Notes under the pieces: generated by a model | The model's input: the letters and a program-made list of their open reading frames with translations, nothing else | What the model was told of the DNA's origin: nothing | The model's database searches: none | Source of the DNA: Desulfofustis sp. | GTDB taxonomy: Bacteria > Desulfobacterota > Desulfobulbia > Desulfobulbales > Desulfocapsaceae | NCBI GenBank assembly: GCA_022340565.1 | Contig: JAJDNR010000018.1 | Location: 1-64,000, forward strand | Reading direction: 5' to 3' | Length of the DNA: 64,000 bases | Translations under genes and position numbers: made by a program | Shown here: piece by piece, positions 38,302 to 48,059 of the stretch | Layout: the number at the start of each line of letters is the position of its first letter | Position numbering within the stretch: the first letter of the stretch is position 1

Positions 38302-39690
38302 CTAGAGACCCAATATCAGTTTGGCTGTATAGAAATACATCATAACGCCGAGAATATCGATGGACGTCGTCACGAACGGGCCGGTAGCGATCGCGGCATC
38401 GAAGCCGAACCTCTTGATGATCAAGGGAATAACCGTTCCCAAGGTTGCCGCCATTGCCATGATCACGAAGATGGCAAGGCCCACGACAAGTCCGAGCAGC
38501 GGCGAATCGTGATGCATGAAGTAAGCCAGCACCCCCAGGAAAATGCCATAGAAGAAGCCAAGCAGCAATCCCACCCGAAATTCTTTGAAGACCACCATGA
38601 ACAATTCATTCATGTTGACTCTGCCGGTCGCGATACCTCGCACGATGATAGTCGACGACTGGGTGGCGATGTTGCCCCCCATGCCCATCACGATCGGGAT
38701 GAAGGCCGCAAGCGCGAGCACTTTGGCAAGTTCTTCTTCAAACGTGCCGATGATGATCATCGCCGTGATGCCGCCGATCCAGGAGGCAAAGAGCCAGGGT
38801 GCCCTGAGCATAGCATTATCAAAGGTCGACTTCAGCAGGATCTCGCGGTCTTTACCGGCGCCGGCCATCTGCAGGAAATCCTCGGTGGCCTCTTCGCGAA
38901 TTACATCGATGATATCGTCCACGGTTACGATCCCGACCAGGTTGAACGACGAATCGACCACCGGCACCGCCAGGATATTGTACTGCGACACCACGTGCGC
39001 GACCTCTCCCTGCGTGGTATCGGTGTTCACGGAAATGACCTTGGGGTTCATCACGTCCTTGAGCTTACGGCCTGGAGCATTCATCAGCAGCTCACGCAGC
39101 GAGATGACCCCGGCCAGCTTTCCATCCTCATGTTTGATGTAGAGGTAGAAAACCATTTCCATCTCTTCGCTTTTCTGCTGAATGATCCCGATAGCGTCGC
39201 CGATCGATACATCCCCCTCCAGGCACATGAAATCCGGAGACATGAGCCCTCCGGCGGTCTCGGGATGATACTGGAGCAGTCCCTCGACTTCTTCCCGGTC
39301 CTCCCGTTCCATGTGTTTCCTGATCTCATCGGCAAACTCATCTGGTATGGTTTCGAGAATGTCGGCCGCGTCGTCTGAAGGTATCTCGGTGATAACCGAG
39401 GCGAGATATTGAGGGGTCAGTTGCTGGATGAGGTCGACAAGGATCGCATCGTCGAGTTCGCTCAAAAACTCGCCGATCACCTTGGTTTTTGCAACCAGAT
39501 TGAAAATTCCCGACCGTTCTTCCTGGTTCAGGTGCCTGAACACCCACGCCATATCGGCAGGATGGGTTTTCTTTATGAGCCTCAGAAGATGTCCGGAAGC
39601 GCTGCGCCGGTTGAGCCGCCTGATCATATCGAGCAGCACCATCCCTTCGCTGCCGATCATCTCACGTTTTGCGCCGTCAGTTCCAGCCAT
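38302..39690 (-). CDS. mgtE: Magnesium transporter MgtE (second copy)
   Basis: A 462-residue MgtE with an N-terminal superhelical domain, two CBS domains (VFYLYIKHEDGKLAGVISLRELL and ILAVPVVDSSFNLVGIVTVDDII) and five C-terminal membrane helices, including AAFIPIVMGMGGNIATQSSTIIVRG, the canonical pore region. It is closer to the standard MgtE pattern than the copy at 12792, whose pore segment reads SDMSGCSGNQAV. Having two diverged copies suggests different affinities or cations, which the sequence does not settle. Confidence 0.94.
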   Translation of the reverse strand: MAGTDGAKREMIGSEGMVLLDMIRRLNRRSASGHLLRLIKKTHPADMAWVFRHLNQEERSGIFNLVAKTKVIGEFLSELDDAILVDLIQQLTPQYLASVITEIPSDDAADILETIPDEFADEIRKHMEREDREEVEGLLQYHPETAGGLMSPDFMCLEGDVSIGDAIGIIQQKSEEMEMVFYLYIKHEDGKLAGVISLRELLMNAPGRKLKDVMNPKVISVNTDTTQGEVAHVVSQYNILAVPVVDSSFNLVGIVTVDDIIDVIREEATEDFLQMAGAGKDREILLKSTFDNAMLRAPWLFASWIGGITAMIIIGTFEEELAKVLALAAFIPIVMGMGGNIATQSSTIIVRGIATGRVNMNELFMVVFKEFRVGLLLGFFYGIFLGVLAYFMHHDSPLLGLVVGLAIFVIMAMAATLGTVIPLIIKRFGFDAAIATGPFVTTSIDILGVMMYFYTAKLILGL

Positions 39691-39824
39691 GCCAGATACC
39701 CTGGAAAAAAGTCAGTTTACTTGTCACTGCACACACATGCCTGTATAGTATCGCAGTTCATATAGATTGAAAATGTTTTTAATGCACGTCATTTCTATAG
39801 GTTTTTATTTGCCACCGAACCCTC

Positions 39825-41108
39825 ATGAGCAGATCAGAATCTCCCCGCCTCAGTACCTTCGAGGCGCTGTTGCACACCGTTTTTGCCCTTCATGAGGAAG
39901 GCGCCTTCGACGAGGCTGAGCCACTCTACCGCGAACTGATCGACCGCGGTCCGTCGATATGGCAGCTACATTTCAATTACGGGCTGCTGCTCTATGAACG
40001 CGGCCGCTACGAAGAGGCGCTCACTGCATATCGGCGCGGCCTGGCCCTCGATGACGCCAATCCGGATCTGCTCTACAACCTGGCATTATGCCAGAAAAAG
40101 ATCGGTTCCCGGCAAGAAGCGGTAAATTCCTATCAAAAAGTACTGCTTATCGAACCGGACGATGCCGCTACCATGTACAATCTGGCCGGCTGCTACCGGG
40201 AGATGGACAATGACGAGCAAGCCATGGTGTGGTACGAAAAGGTCCTGCTCGTCGACCCCGCACATCGTTCCGCCCTCACCAATCTCGCTTTTCTGCATCA
40301 TAAAAAGGGAAATTTGGAACAGGCCGCAACCCGGTATCGGAAGATCCTCGACCTCTCCCCCGACAACGAGCTAGCCGATCATCTGCTCGCTTCAATCGAA
40401 GGCATGCAGAGAAATACGGTCCCCGACGGCTATATCAGAGACGTTTTCAACCAGTTTTCAGATCACTACGAGCAGAGCCTCACCGACACGCTGGAATACC
40501 GACTGCCTGCGGCGCTCCTGCAGTTCATGAGACAGTGGTCTGCGAACTCATCGTTCGGTCGGCTGCTCGATCTCGGCTGTGGGACCGGCTTGGCCGGAGA
40601 GGCGCTGAGACCCCATTGCGATACCCTGATCGGGGTCGATATCTCTGAGGATATGGTTGAACTCGCCCGACGCAAGTCGATTTACGACAGCCTGCACGTG
40701 CAGGGAATCTCGGAGTTTCTGGAGCACTGCGAAACCGCCCGCTACGACTGCGTGGTTGCCGCAGACGTTGTTCCCTACGTGGGAGAACTGGCAAATCTGT
40801 TCGCCCGACTTCCCCGCAGCCTTGCCGACGACGGCCGTTTTTTTTTCTCAGCGGAACGCCTTGAGGACCAAAACCCGGTATTTCGGCTGCAGCCCAGCGG
40901 GCGTTTTGCCCATACATGTTCTTATATCGAAGGACTGTCAAGGACTTTCGGCTGGCAGGTCATGGCTTCCGAGACGCTTAACCTGCGGAAGGAGAAAGAC
41001 GACTGGATCGTCGGCACCATGTTCGCCCTGAAACGGGCAGATCACGGCGCAAAACACGTTGACCGTCCTACAGGAACAGGTCGGTTTTCTGGACGATCCA
41101 GCAGATAA
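39825..41108 (+). CDS. TPR protein with class I SAM-dependent methyltransferase domain
   Basis: A 427-residue cytosolic protein. Residues ~10-185 contain about five tetratricopeptide repeats (GRYEEALTAYRRGLALDDANPD, GSRQEAVNSYQKVLLIEPDD and others). A methyltransferase domain follows, with RLLDLGCGTGLAGEAL as SAM motif I and YDCVVAADVVPYVGEL as the later motif. The TPR part probably recruits a protein substrate. No ribosome site is evident. Its 3' end overlaps the convergent DUF2065 gene by 41 bases. Confidence 0.87.
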   Translation: MSRSESPRLSTFEALLHTVFALHEEGAFDEAEPLYRELIDRGPSIWQLHFNYGLLLYERGRYEEALTAYRRGLALDDANPDLLYNLALCQKKIGSRQEAVNSYQKVLLIEPDDAATMYNLAGCYREMDNDEQAMVWYEKVLLVDPAHRSALTNLAFLHHKKGNLEQAATRYRKILDLSPDNELADHLLASIEGMQRNTVPDGYIRDVFNQFSDHYEQSLTDTLEYRLPAALLQFMRQWSANSSFGRLLDLGCGTGLAGEALRPHCDTLIGVDISEDMVELARRKSIYDSLHVQGISEFLEHCETARYDCVVAADVVPYVGELANLFARLPRSLADDGRFFFSAERLEDQNPVFRLQPSGRFAHTCSYIEGLSRTFGWQVMASETLNLRKEKDDWIVGTMFALKRADHGAKHVDRPTGTGRFSGRSSR

Positions 41109-41289
41109 CCAGTCCGGTGCAGAGTGATGCCAGACCGACGACGCGCAGTGTTGACGGTTTTACCTCGCTGAGCCTGGCGAGCCACTCACGCATTTTTTCA
41201 GGAGCAGCCGCATAGGGCAGCCCTTCAACCACCAGCACCATCGCAAAAACGAGAATAAGTAATTTCATAACGATAACGAATCGATCCAT
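41068..41289 (-). CDS. DUF2065 small membrane protein
   Basis: A 73-residue protein with two membrane helices (VMKLLILVFAMVLVVEGLPYAAAP and LRVVGLASLCTGLVICWIV) joined by a short amphipathic stretch with the conserved WLARLSEV...LR pattern. It matches the DUF2065/YjeT family, whose function is unknown. Its 3' 41 bases overlap the end of the TPR-methyltransferase gene on the opposite strand. Confidence 0.82.
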   Translation of the reverse strand: MDRFVIVMKLLILVFAMVLVVEGLPYAAAPEKMREWLARLSEVKPSTLRVVGLASLCTGLVICWIVQKTDLFL

Positions 41290-41467
41290 GCTTGGCTGTT
41301 GACGTTCGGGAAGCTACTATTATATTTACAAAGTCCGGGGAATGAGGTAATTGATTATTGACTTCATGGGCTTAACACATCGTTGCACCCGGAGCAGGCA
41401 AGGTCTTTATGCTTTGAAAATATCTTGGCTTCATTCTTTTCGCAATCCTCAATAACCGTTATCTCTG

Positions 41468-42517
41468 ATGACAGATCTAAACAGCAGCAGATATCGCGAT
41501 GCGGGTGTTGATATCGACAAAGGCAACACCTTCGTTAAGAACATCAAAGAGGTCATCGCGTCTACCCACCAGCGCGGCGTACTCAGTCAGATCGGCGGCT
41601 TCTCGAGTCTGGTCTCCATCGACAAGGAGAAATACGAGAACCCGGTCCTGGTTTCCTCCACCGACGGTGTCGGCACCAAACTGGCCGTCGCCAAAATGTG
41701 CGGCATCCACAATACAGTCGGCATCGACCTCGTTGCCATGTGCGCCAACGACATCATTGTCAGCGGTGCCAAGCCACTTTTCTTTCTCGATTATTTCGCG
41801 ATCGGCCGGCTTGACCTCGAGGTTGCCGGCGATGTGGTGCACGGAATAGCCGAAGGTTGCAAACAGGCCAAGTGCTCACTGGTAGGTGGGGAAACCGCAG
41901 AAATGCCCGGCATGTATCATGACGGCGACTACGACGTGGCCGGATTCGTGATTGGAATCGTCGACCGGGACAACATCATCGACGGCTCCGACATCAGGGT
42001 CGGCAACAAGATCATTGGCCTCGCCTCAAACGGTCTCCATTCCAACGGCTTTTCCCTGGTGCGCAAAATCTGCTTCACCGATCTCGGCCTGAGCGTCGAT
42101 GAAGATGTCGAGCCGATCGGACGCAAGCTCGGCGAGGAACTGCTTAGACCGACCAGGATCTACGTGCAGCCGATTCTCAACGTGCTCAAGAATTACAAAA
42201 TCAATGGCATGGTGCACATTACCGGAGGCGGATTTTACGACAATATCCCTCGTGTCCTGCCAAAAGGCTGCCGCGCCCGCATAAGCAGGAAGTCGTTCCC
42301 GGTACCGCCGATATTCTCCTTCCTCTCTGAAAAAGGGAGCGTGTCGGAACAGGAGATGTACCGGACCTTCAACATGGGTATCGGATTCATGGCAATTGTC
42401 GAAGACAAGGACGTGAATGATATCCTGCAGCAGTTTACCGCTTTGGGCGAATCCCCCTATGTGATCGGTGAAATACTCGCTGAATCGGGAGGGAGAAATG
42501 CGGTGGATATCGTCTGA
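41468..42517 (+). CDS. purM: Phosphoribosylformylglycinamidine cyclo-ligase PurM
   Basis: A 349-residue AIR synthetase for the fifth step of purine synthesis (FGAM + ATP to AIR). Motifs are YRDAGVDIDKGN, the glycine-rich VSSTDGVGTKLAVAK, GIDLVAMCANDI, GGETAEMPGMY and the C-terminal HITGGGFYDNIPRVLP. The length matches the family. It is followed by an intrinsic terminator and has no purN beside it. A purD-purE fusion lies near the end of the window. Confidence 0.96.
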   Translation: MTDLNSSRYRDAGVDIDKGNTFVKNIKEVIASTHQRGVLSQIGGFSSLVSIDKEKYENPVLVSSTDGVGTKLAVAKMCGIHNTVGIDLVAMCANDIIVSGAKPLFFLDYFAIGRLDLEVAGDVVHGIAEGCKQAKCSLVGGETAEMPGMYHDGDYDVAGFVIGIVDRDNIIDGSDIRVGNKIIGLASNGLHSNGFSLVRKICFTDLGLSVDEDVEPIGRKLGEELLRPTRIYVQPILNVLKNYKINGMVHITGGGFYDNIPRVLPKGCRARISRKSFPVPPIFSFLSEKGSVSEQEMYRTFNMGIGFMAIVEDKDVNDILQQFTALGESPYVIGEILAESGGRNAVDIV

Positions 42518-42540
42518 GGGGAGGATGCCCGCTCTACCCC

Positions 42541-42574
42541 AAAAGGGGCTTGGTTCTCGCCGAGCACCTTTTTT
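42541..42574 (+). terminator. Intrinsic terminator after purM
   Basis: An imperfect hairpin (AAAAGG, one mismatch, GCTTGG pairing with CCGAGC, then CCTTTT) with a 6-base loop and a six-T run, 24 bases after the purM stop. Confidence 0.7.
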
Positions 42575-42594
42575 GGTTACTGAACTTCAGCGGC

Positions 42595-43092
42595 TCAGTT
42601 CTGCCCGCAATCCGCTGTGCTGCCTTTGATCTTTTCGATCGCATGCTCCAGCGCAGCCATTACCACTGTGATGTTTTCCAGGGCTGCCTTTCTGCTTCCG
42701 GGCAGGTTTATGATCAGACAAGACCGGTAAATACCTGCCCGGCTTCTTGAAATAACCGACCTGGGAGTAATCTTGAGGCTCTCGGCCCGCATCGCTTCGG
42801 CGATACCCGGCACTTCTTTGTCGAAGACCTGGTTCATGGCTTCCGGTGTTACGTCGGTCGGGGCTACGCCGGTGCCGCCGGTTGTCAGGACAAGGTCCGC
42901 ATGATCCCGGTCGACCGCATCCTTCACCGTCTGAACTATGGTGTCGATATGATCCGGTATGATTCGGTAGCAGCATAATCGATAACCGGAAGTTTCAAAC
43001 AGATCCTTGAGCGCGGCACCGCTGGTATCCTCACGTTCTCCGCGGGAGCCGCTGTCACTCATCGTAATGACGGCAAATCTAAGATTGCTCAT
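42595..43092 (-). CDS. moaB: MoaB/MogA family molybdenum cofactor protein
   Basis: A 165-residue protein of the molybdopterin adenylyltransferase fold. VITMSDSGSRGEREDTSG at the start and LVLTTGGTGVAPTDVTPEAM are the family's substrate-site motifs; NLPGSRKAALENI near the C-terminus is also typical. It should adenylylate molybdopterin before metal insertion. The ATG at 43092 (MSNLRFAV) is preferred over 43140, which would overlap the EF-G gene. It lies 19 bases after the EF-G-like gene in the same direction. Confidence 0.9.
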   Translation of the reverse strand: MSNLRFAVITMSDSGSRGEREDTSGAALKDLFETSGYRLCCYRIIPDHIDTIVQTVKDAVDRDHADLVLTTGGTGVAPTDVTPEAMNQVFDKEVPGIAEAMRAESLKITPRSVISRSRAGIYRSCLIINLPGSRKAALENITVVMAALEHAIEKIKGSTADCGQN

Positions 43093-43111
43093 AGCTCCAT
43101 AACGGCTGGAA

Positions 43112-45175
43112 TCAGGCCTGTTCTTTCGCTCTTGCGGCAACGATTTTTTCGGTGATCTGGGCCGGGACTTCCTCGTAATGATCGAACTTTACGGTGAACA
43201 TACCGAGTCCGCCGGTCATCGAAGTAAGATCGTTCGCGTAGGTCTGGATTTCCGCCATCGGTACGTGTGCCGTAACCACCTCCCCCTTGGGACCGGAATC
43301 CATGCCGAGTACACGGCCCCGGCGCGAGTTCAGGTCGCCCATGATATCACCGACGCTGTCTTTGTTGACCGTTATCACCATCTCCATGATCGGCTCGAGC
43401 AGCACCAGCCCGGCTTCTGGAGCGGCCTTCTTGAACGCCAGCGAACCGGCAATCTTGAACGCCATCTCGGAACTGTCCACCGTATGGTAGGACCCGTCAT
43501 ACAGGGTGACCTGAACGTCGGTGACCGGATATCCGGCCAGAACTCCCCGCTCCATCGCCTCGAGTATGCCTTTCTCTACGGCGGGGCGGTACTGTTGCGG
43601 GATGACTCCGCCGACGATCTTGTCGACGAATTCAAATTTTTGACCGGGAATCGGGGCAAGCTCGATCCAGCAGTCGCCGAACTGTCCCCGGCCGCCGCTC
43701 TGCTTTTTGTGGCGTCCCTGTGCTTTTGCAGAACCGCGAATGGTCTCCATGTAGGGAATTTTCGGGAGGCTGAGTTCCATTTCAACGCCGAATTTGCGCT
43801 TGATCACGTTGCCGACCACCTCGAGGTGTACCTGGCTCATGCCGGAAACGAGGGTTTCGCCGGTCTGCTGCTGGCGTGACATTTTCAGACTCAGATCTTC
43901 GTCAAGCATCCGGCTGATCGACGAAAACAGCTTTTCCTCATCACCTTTTTTGGCTGACACCGCATAGGTGATCACCGGCGATAACGGTTCCGGAGCATCG
44001 AGCACGAGCGGGGCGGCCTGGGTACACAGGGTGTCGCCGGTAACCGTCTCCTTCAGTTTGGAAACGGCGACGATCATGCCCGGGCCGGCGCTGTCTACCT
44101 GACGCTGATCCCTGCCCTCGATGAGAAACAGACTGCCGAACCGTTCGCTGGTCTTCTTATTGGCGTTGTAGAACGATTCACCGGTCAGCGTTCCGGAGAA
44201 TACGCGAAAAATGGTCAGTCGCCCGGCATAGGGATCGGCCATCGTCTTGAAGACGAAGCCGGTAAACGGGGCGTCTGCCTTTGGCACGCAGTCCACTTCG
44301 CCTCCGTTGGCCGGATTCACCCCCTTGCGCGGCGGCAGGTCGGAAGGCGCCGGTAGATAGGTGTTCAGCGCATCGAGAATGGCGGCGGTTCCCATGTTCG
44401 CGGTGGCACAGCTGACGCCTACCGGAGCTACCTCCCCGCTGAGTACCGCTTTCTTCAGGCCGGCTTTCAACTCCTCTTCACTCAGTTCACCTTCCTCAAG
44501 AAACTTGTCGATAAGCTCCTCATCGGTCTCCGCCACACTCTCCATCAGCGCTTCACGATAAACTGCCGCGTCGTCTGCCAGGTCTGCGGGCATATCGATC
44601 TCTTTCAGACCGCCCTTGTTGCCGTCGAAGCTGAACGCCTTGTTGGAGACGAGATCGACAATGCCGCTGAAATTTGCTTCCTGGCCGATGGGCAGGTGAA
44701 TGATGACGGGATTGATCGGCAGGGTTGCCTTGATCTGATCAAAGGTCCTGAAGAAATCGGCACGCTCGCGATCCATCTTGGAGACGACGATCATCGCCGG
44801 AGTCTTTCTGGAGGCGACAAGATCAGCGAACTTATGGGTCTGCCCCTTTACCCCGAGCACTGCACCAATGACGAATACAGCGGCATCGCAGACATTGGCC
44901 GCGAAAATCGTTTCGTTGAAAAAGGAATCATCGCCCGGCGTGTCGATCAGATAAACATTATGCTTTTTCCAGCTATAGTTATTAAATGACGAATTAATGG
45001 ATATTTTCCTTTTTATCTCCTCTTCGTCATAATCCATTGAAGCATTGCCGTCATCTACCTTTCCGAGCCGATTTATTTTTCCCGCCGTATAGAGCATGGC
45101 CTCGACGAGAGAGGTCTTACCGCTGTTGCCGTGTCCGATGACTGCGATGTTTCTGACCAGAGCTGTGTCCTGCAT
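43112..45175 (-). CDS. Elongation factor G-like GTPase (FusA paralogue)
   Basis: A 687-residue translational GTPase of the EF-G-like family. GHGNSGKTSL is the P loop, DTPGDD the G3 motif and SKMDRE the G4 motif (canonical EF-G has NKMD). Domains II to V follow, including GRGQFGDCWIELAP and RGRVLGMDSGPKGEVVTAHVPMAEI. The deviations in G3 and G4 and the lack of neighbouring rpsL/rpsG/tuf indicate a paralogue rather than the main FusA. Its role in translation or recycling is uncertain. The ATG at 45175 follows GGAG at a 9-base spacing. Confidence 0.88.
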   Translation of the reverse strand: MQDTALVRNIAVIGHGNSGKTSLVEAMLYTAGKINRLGKVDDGNASMDYDEEEIKRKISINSSFNNYSWKKHNVYLIDTPGDDSFFNETIFAANVCDAAVFVIGAVLGVKGQTHKFADLVASRKTPAMIVVSKMDRERADFFRTFDQIKATLPINPVIIHLPIGQEANFSGIVDLVSNKAFSFDGNKGGLKEIDMPADLADDAAVYREALMESVAETDEELIDKFLEEGELSEEELKAGLKKAVLSGEVAPVGVSCATANMGTAAILDALNTYLPAPSDLPPRKGVNPANGGEVDCVPKADAPFTGFVFKTMADPYAGRLTIFRVFSGTLTGESFYNANKKTSERFGSLFLIEGRDQRQVDSAGPGMIVAVSKLKETVTGDTLCTQAAPLVLDAPEPLSPVITYAVSAKKGDEEKLFSSISRMLDEDLSLKMSRQQQTGETLVSGMSQVHLEVVGNVIKRKFGVEMELSLPKIPYMETIRGSAKAQGRHKKQSGGRGQFGDCWIELAPIPGQKFEFVDKIVGGVIPQQYRPAVEKGILEAMERGVLAGYPVTDVQVTLYDGSYHTVDSSEMAFKIAGSLAFKKAAPEAGLVLLEPIMEMVITVNKDSVGDIMGDLNSRRGRVLGMDSGPKGEVVTAHVPMAEIQTYANDLTSMTGGLGMFTVKFDHYEEVPAQITEKIVAARAKEQA

Positions 45176-45447
45176 CTGTTTCTCCTCGAATTCAAAAGTA
45201 AATCTGCGATTCAATCCCGGTGTTACTCAATTGAACAGGCCTTCGACAATTTGACCACACCATATATTCAATTCATCACTCAGAAAGTCAAGAAACATCG
45301 ACCTTCAACCTGTTTTTAAGGCGGCGGATCGTCAATACCCATTTCATTTGATGATAGGAATCAGGTAAGATGGTAGAGTCGCGCCTGTGGTGCGAATTCC
45401 TGCTTTGACGAACAACTCGTTCCCGGAACACATGACCCCCAACAGAC

Positions 45448-47043
45448 GTGGACGCAAAACCAGATAAATCTACTGCCGGTCTTGCCAGATCTGCCGCCAC
45501 CGTATCGATTGCAGTCATGTTCAGCAGGCTGCTCGGGCTGATACGCGAGCAGGTCTTTGCCGCGTTGTTCGGCGCCGGCTATGCATACGACGCATTCGTG
45601 GTCGCCTTTCGCATCCCCAACCTGCTTCGCGATCTGTTCGGGGAGGGAGCTCTATCGGCGGCCTTCGTGTCGGTCTTCTCCGACTATAACGCCAATCGAA
45701 CCAGCGAGGAGACCTGGCGGCTGGCATCAAATGTCCTCTGCTTCATGACCGTGGTGGTATCGCTGATCGCCCTGTTCGGTATCCTCTGTGCCGACTGGAT
45801 CGTTGCTCTCCTGGCTCCGGATTTCAATCTGGTAAAAGGCAAGGCCGAGTTGACCGCCACCATGACCATGATCATGATGCCGTTTCTGCTGTTCATTTCC
45901 CTTGCGGCCGTGGTGATGGGTATCCTCAACACCAAGAATCGCTTTTTCATCCCGTCGCTTGCATCAAGCTTTTTCAACCTTGGATCGATCATCGGCGGCA
46001 CGTCGCTTGCCTTTTTTCTGCCCCGTTACGGGTACCCAGCCATCGTCGGAATGGCGTTCGGCACCCTCATCGGCGGTTTCCTGCAGCTGGCGGTGCAGCT
46101 TCCCTCGCTAAAGGCGATAGGCTTCCGCTTCGTACCGATCCTCAACCTCAACGATCCCGGCCTGGTCCGCGTGCTGAAGCTGATGGTTCCGGCTACCATA
46201 GGGCTGTCGGCAACCCAGATCAACATCTTCATCAATACCAACTTCGCCGCTTCATGCAGTGAAGGATCGGTTTCCTGGCTCAATTATGCGTTCAGGCTCG
46301 TACAGCTGCCGATCGGCCTGTTCGGGGTCGCGATATCCATCGCCGCCCTGCCCCTTCTGGCCCGTCAGGCATCGCAAAAAAAGTTTGAGGACATGCGCCG
46401 TACCTTTGTCTCTTCCCTGACCATGGTCTTCGGCCTCACCATCCCGGCAACGCTCGGATTGGTCCTGCTCGCCGAACCGATTATCAAGGTCATTTTCGAG
46501 CACGGCGCCTTCCTCGCCTCTGATACCCATGCCACTGCGGTCGCGCTGTCTCTTTATGGTATCGGCCTGTTTGCCTACGCCGCCAACAAGGTCATCGTGC
46601 CGGTCTACTACGCGATCGATGCTCCGCGGTTTCCGGTTATCGCGAGCTTCATGGCAATCGGCTTCAACGTGCTGATCATCATGCAGACTATCGACCGGTT
46701 CCAGCACCGCGCCATCGCCCTCTCCACCTCCCTGGTGATGATCATCAACTTTACGTTCCTGGTGACGGTGCTCTATAACAAAATCGGCGGTTTTTCGGTG
46801 AGCCGGCTCAGTGCCGGAATCGTCAAAGTGGGTTCGGCCGCCGCCCTCATGAGTGCCGTTCTTCTGGGTTTGAAAGCGGCATTTAGCGGCTGGTTCGATC
46901 AATCTCTGCAGTATCAGTGCGCGGCCCTGTTGGTTATTATCTCTGCGTCGGCCGGAGTCTACACCGTCGCTCTCCATCTCTTGGGGCTGAAGGAACTTAC
47001 CGATGTGACCACGAGAATACGGGACCGCTTCACCCGCCGATGA
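45448..47043 (+). CDS. murJ: Lipid II flippase MurJ (MviN)
   Basis: A 531-residue multi-pass inner-membrane protein of the MOP superfamily that flips lipid II for peptidoglycan synthesis. SRLLGLIREQVFAALFGAG, DAFVVAFRIPNLLRDLFGEGALSAAFV and QLPIGLFGVAISIAALP are canonical MurJ segments. About 14 hydrophobic helices are present, ending in a short basic tail. The start is a GTG at 45448 without a strong ribosome site. A bidirectional terminator follows at 47104. Confidence 0.95.
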   Translation: MDAKPDKSTAGLARSAATVSIAVMFSRLLGLIREQVFAALFGAGYAYDAFVVAFRIPNLLRDLFGEGALSAAFVSVFSDYNANRTSEETWRLASNVLCFMTVVVSLIALFGILCADWIVALLAPDFNLVKGKAELTATMTMIMMPFLLFISLAAVVMGILNTKNRFFIPSLASSFFNLGSIIGGTSLAFFLPRYGYPAIVGMAFGTLIGGFLQLAVQLPSLKAIGFRFVPILNLNDPGLVRVLKLMVPATIGLSATQINIFINTNFAASCSEGSVSWLNYAFRLVQLPIGLFGVAISIAALPLLARQASQKKFEDMRRTFVSSLTMVFGLTIPATLGLVLLAEPIIKVIFEHGAFLASDTHATAVALSLYGIGLFAYAANKVIVPVYYAIDAPRFPVIASFMAIGFNVLIIMQTIDRFQHRAIALSTSLVMIINFTFLVTVLYNKIGGFSVSRLSAGIVKVGSAAALMSAVLLGLKAAFSGWFDQSLQYQCAALLVIISASAGVYTVALHLLGLKELTDVTTRIRDRFTRR

Positions 47044-47103
47044 GCTGAGATTTGCCAGAAACCATGCCACTGGCTTCGACGGCGGCCCGGTCCGCCATAT
47101 AAA

Positions 47104-47141
47104 AAAAGGCACCGGTCCCTGATGCAGGACTGGTGCCTTTT
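47104..47141. terminator. Bidirectional intrinsic terminator between murJ and a lipoprotein gene
   Basis: GGCACCGGTCC (47108-47118) pairs with GGACTGGTGCC (47127-47137) with one G-T wobble. It is flanked by an A run on the left and a T run on the right, so it can end both convergent transcripts. Confidence 0.85.
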
Positions 47142-47163
47142 CTTGCAAATGTCCGGATCTAAT

Positions 47164-47655
47164 TTACTTGTTGACCGGCTCACCGAAGGGGTTCAACGAA
47201 CTACTCGCGGCTACGTCGACGGTTATATACAACTCTAGATAGGTCTTGCCGAGTTTCCCCCCGAATCCCTCTTCAAGCACTACCATGCAGGTCTTGTTGG
47301 GCTTGGTGAACGCGAGCAGAACGTTGTCGTAGGAGGCCTCTCCGACATGCCGCCACTGGTTGTTCTTCATCGTGGTGATGATATAGTCGCGCAGCGAGGT
47401 TATCTCGATCGAACCGGAAAAACTGAGCATGCCTCCACGAAACGACTCGGTGGTGATCGACATGGATTTTTTCGTATCCATCTTCATTTCCGGCGGGATC
47501 TCGATGTCGTCGTAATTGGCAACCGAAGTTGGCAGCGGGCCGGCACCGATACCCGCATCGACCGGTGAATTCTTTGAAGAACAACCTGCTGCCATCAACA
47601 GGCAGGCTACCGCACATACATAGACAGAAAATCTTCTCACCATCGGATTGGCCAT
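47164..47655 (-). CDS. Lipoprotein of unknown function
   Basis: A 163-residue protein with a lipoprotein signal (basic start, hydrophobic core, LMAAGC lipobox). The mature part contains DDIEIPPEMKMD, MSITTESFRGGMLSFSG and TTMKNNQWRHVGEASYDNVLLAF, a pattern I have seen described only as uncharacterised deltaproteobacterial lipoproteins. The ATG at 47655 follows GGAGG at an 8-base spacing. It is monocistronic and convergent with murJ. Confidence 0.8.
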   Translation of the reverse strand: MANPMVRRFSVYVCAVACLLMAAGCSSKNSPVDAGIGAGPLPTSVANYDDIEIPPEMKMDTKKSMSITTESFRGGMLSFSGSIEITSLRDYIITTMKNNQWRHVGEASYDNVLLAFTKPNKTCMVVLEEGFGGKLGKTYLELYITVDVAASSSLNPFGEPVNK

Positions 47656-47836
47656 GTCATTCCTCCTCAAAGATCTTAGGACTCCAACGCAATTGATATA
47701 ACTATTTTAAATTCCCGAACAAAATATAACGGATAAATAATGTACTATATTATTGTCGATCAGACAAGAAACACTGTATGTATTATCCAAACAGTTCGGA
47801 GATTCAACCCGCTTCCATAATCAAGCCGTACGCTCC

Positions 47837-48049
47837 ATGGATGAAACAAAAATCAAGATACGCGACTATCCGATCAAACTCGGCCAGTTTCTGAAGCTTG
47901 CCGAAGTAGTCCAGGACGGAATCGAAGCTAAATTCATGATCATCAACGAAGAGGTCACGGTCAACGGCGTCATCGAGAACCGGCGGGGCCGAAAACTCCA
48001 TCTGAATGACAGGGTTGAAGCCGGCGGAATTACCTTCGTCCTCGCGTAA
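47837..48049 (+). CDS. S4-domain RNA-binding protein (YbcJ-like)
   Basis: A 70-residue protein consisting of one S4-like RNA-binding domain: IKLGQFLKLAEVVQDGIEAKFMI, then VTVNGVIENRRGRKLHLNDRVEAGG. The spacing and the R-x-G-R-K-L motif match the small YbcJ/S4-2 family. The ATG at 47837 begins right before the domain; a longer reading from 47753 adds no recognisable sequence. It converges on the cyclase gene with a 10-base gap. Confidence 0.8.
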   Translation: MDETKIKIRDYPIKLGQFLKLAEVVQDGIEAKFMIINEEVTVNGVIENRRGRKLHLNDRVEAGGITFVLA

Positions 48050-48059
48050 TCCTGGCCAT

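Noticed and set aside
46252..47148. 298-codon ORF opposite murJ
   Set aside because: Its composition is low-complexity and it overlaps a certain murJ.
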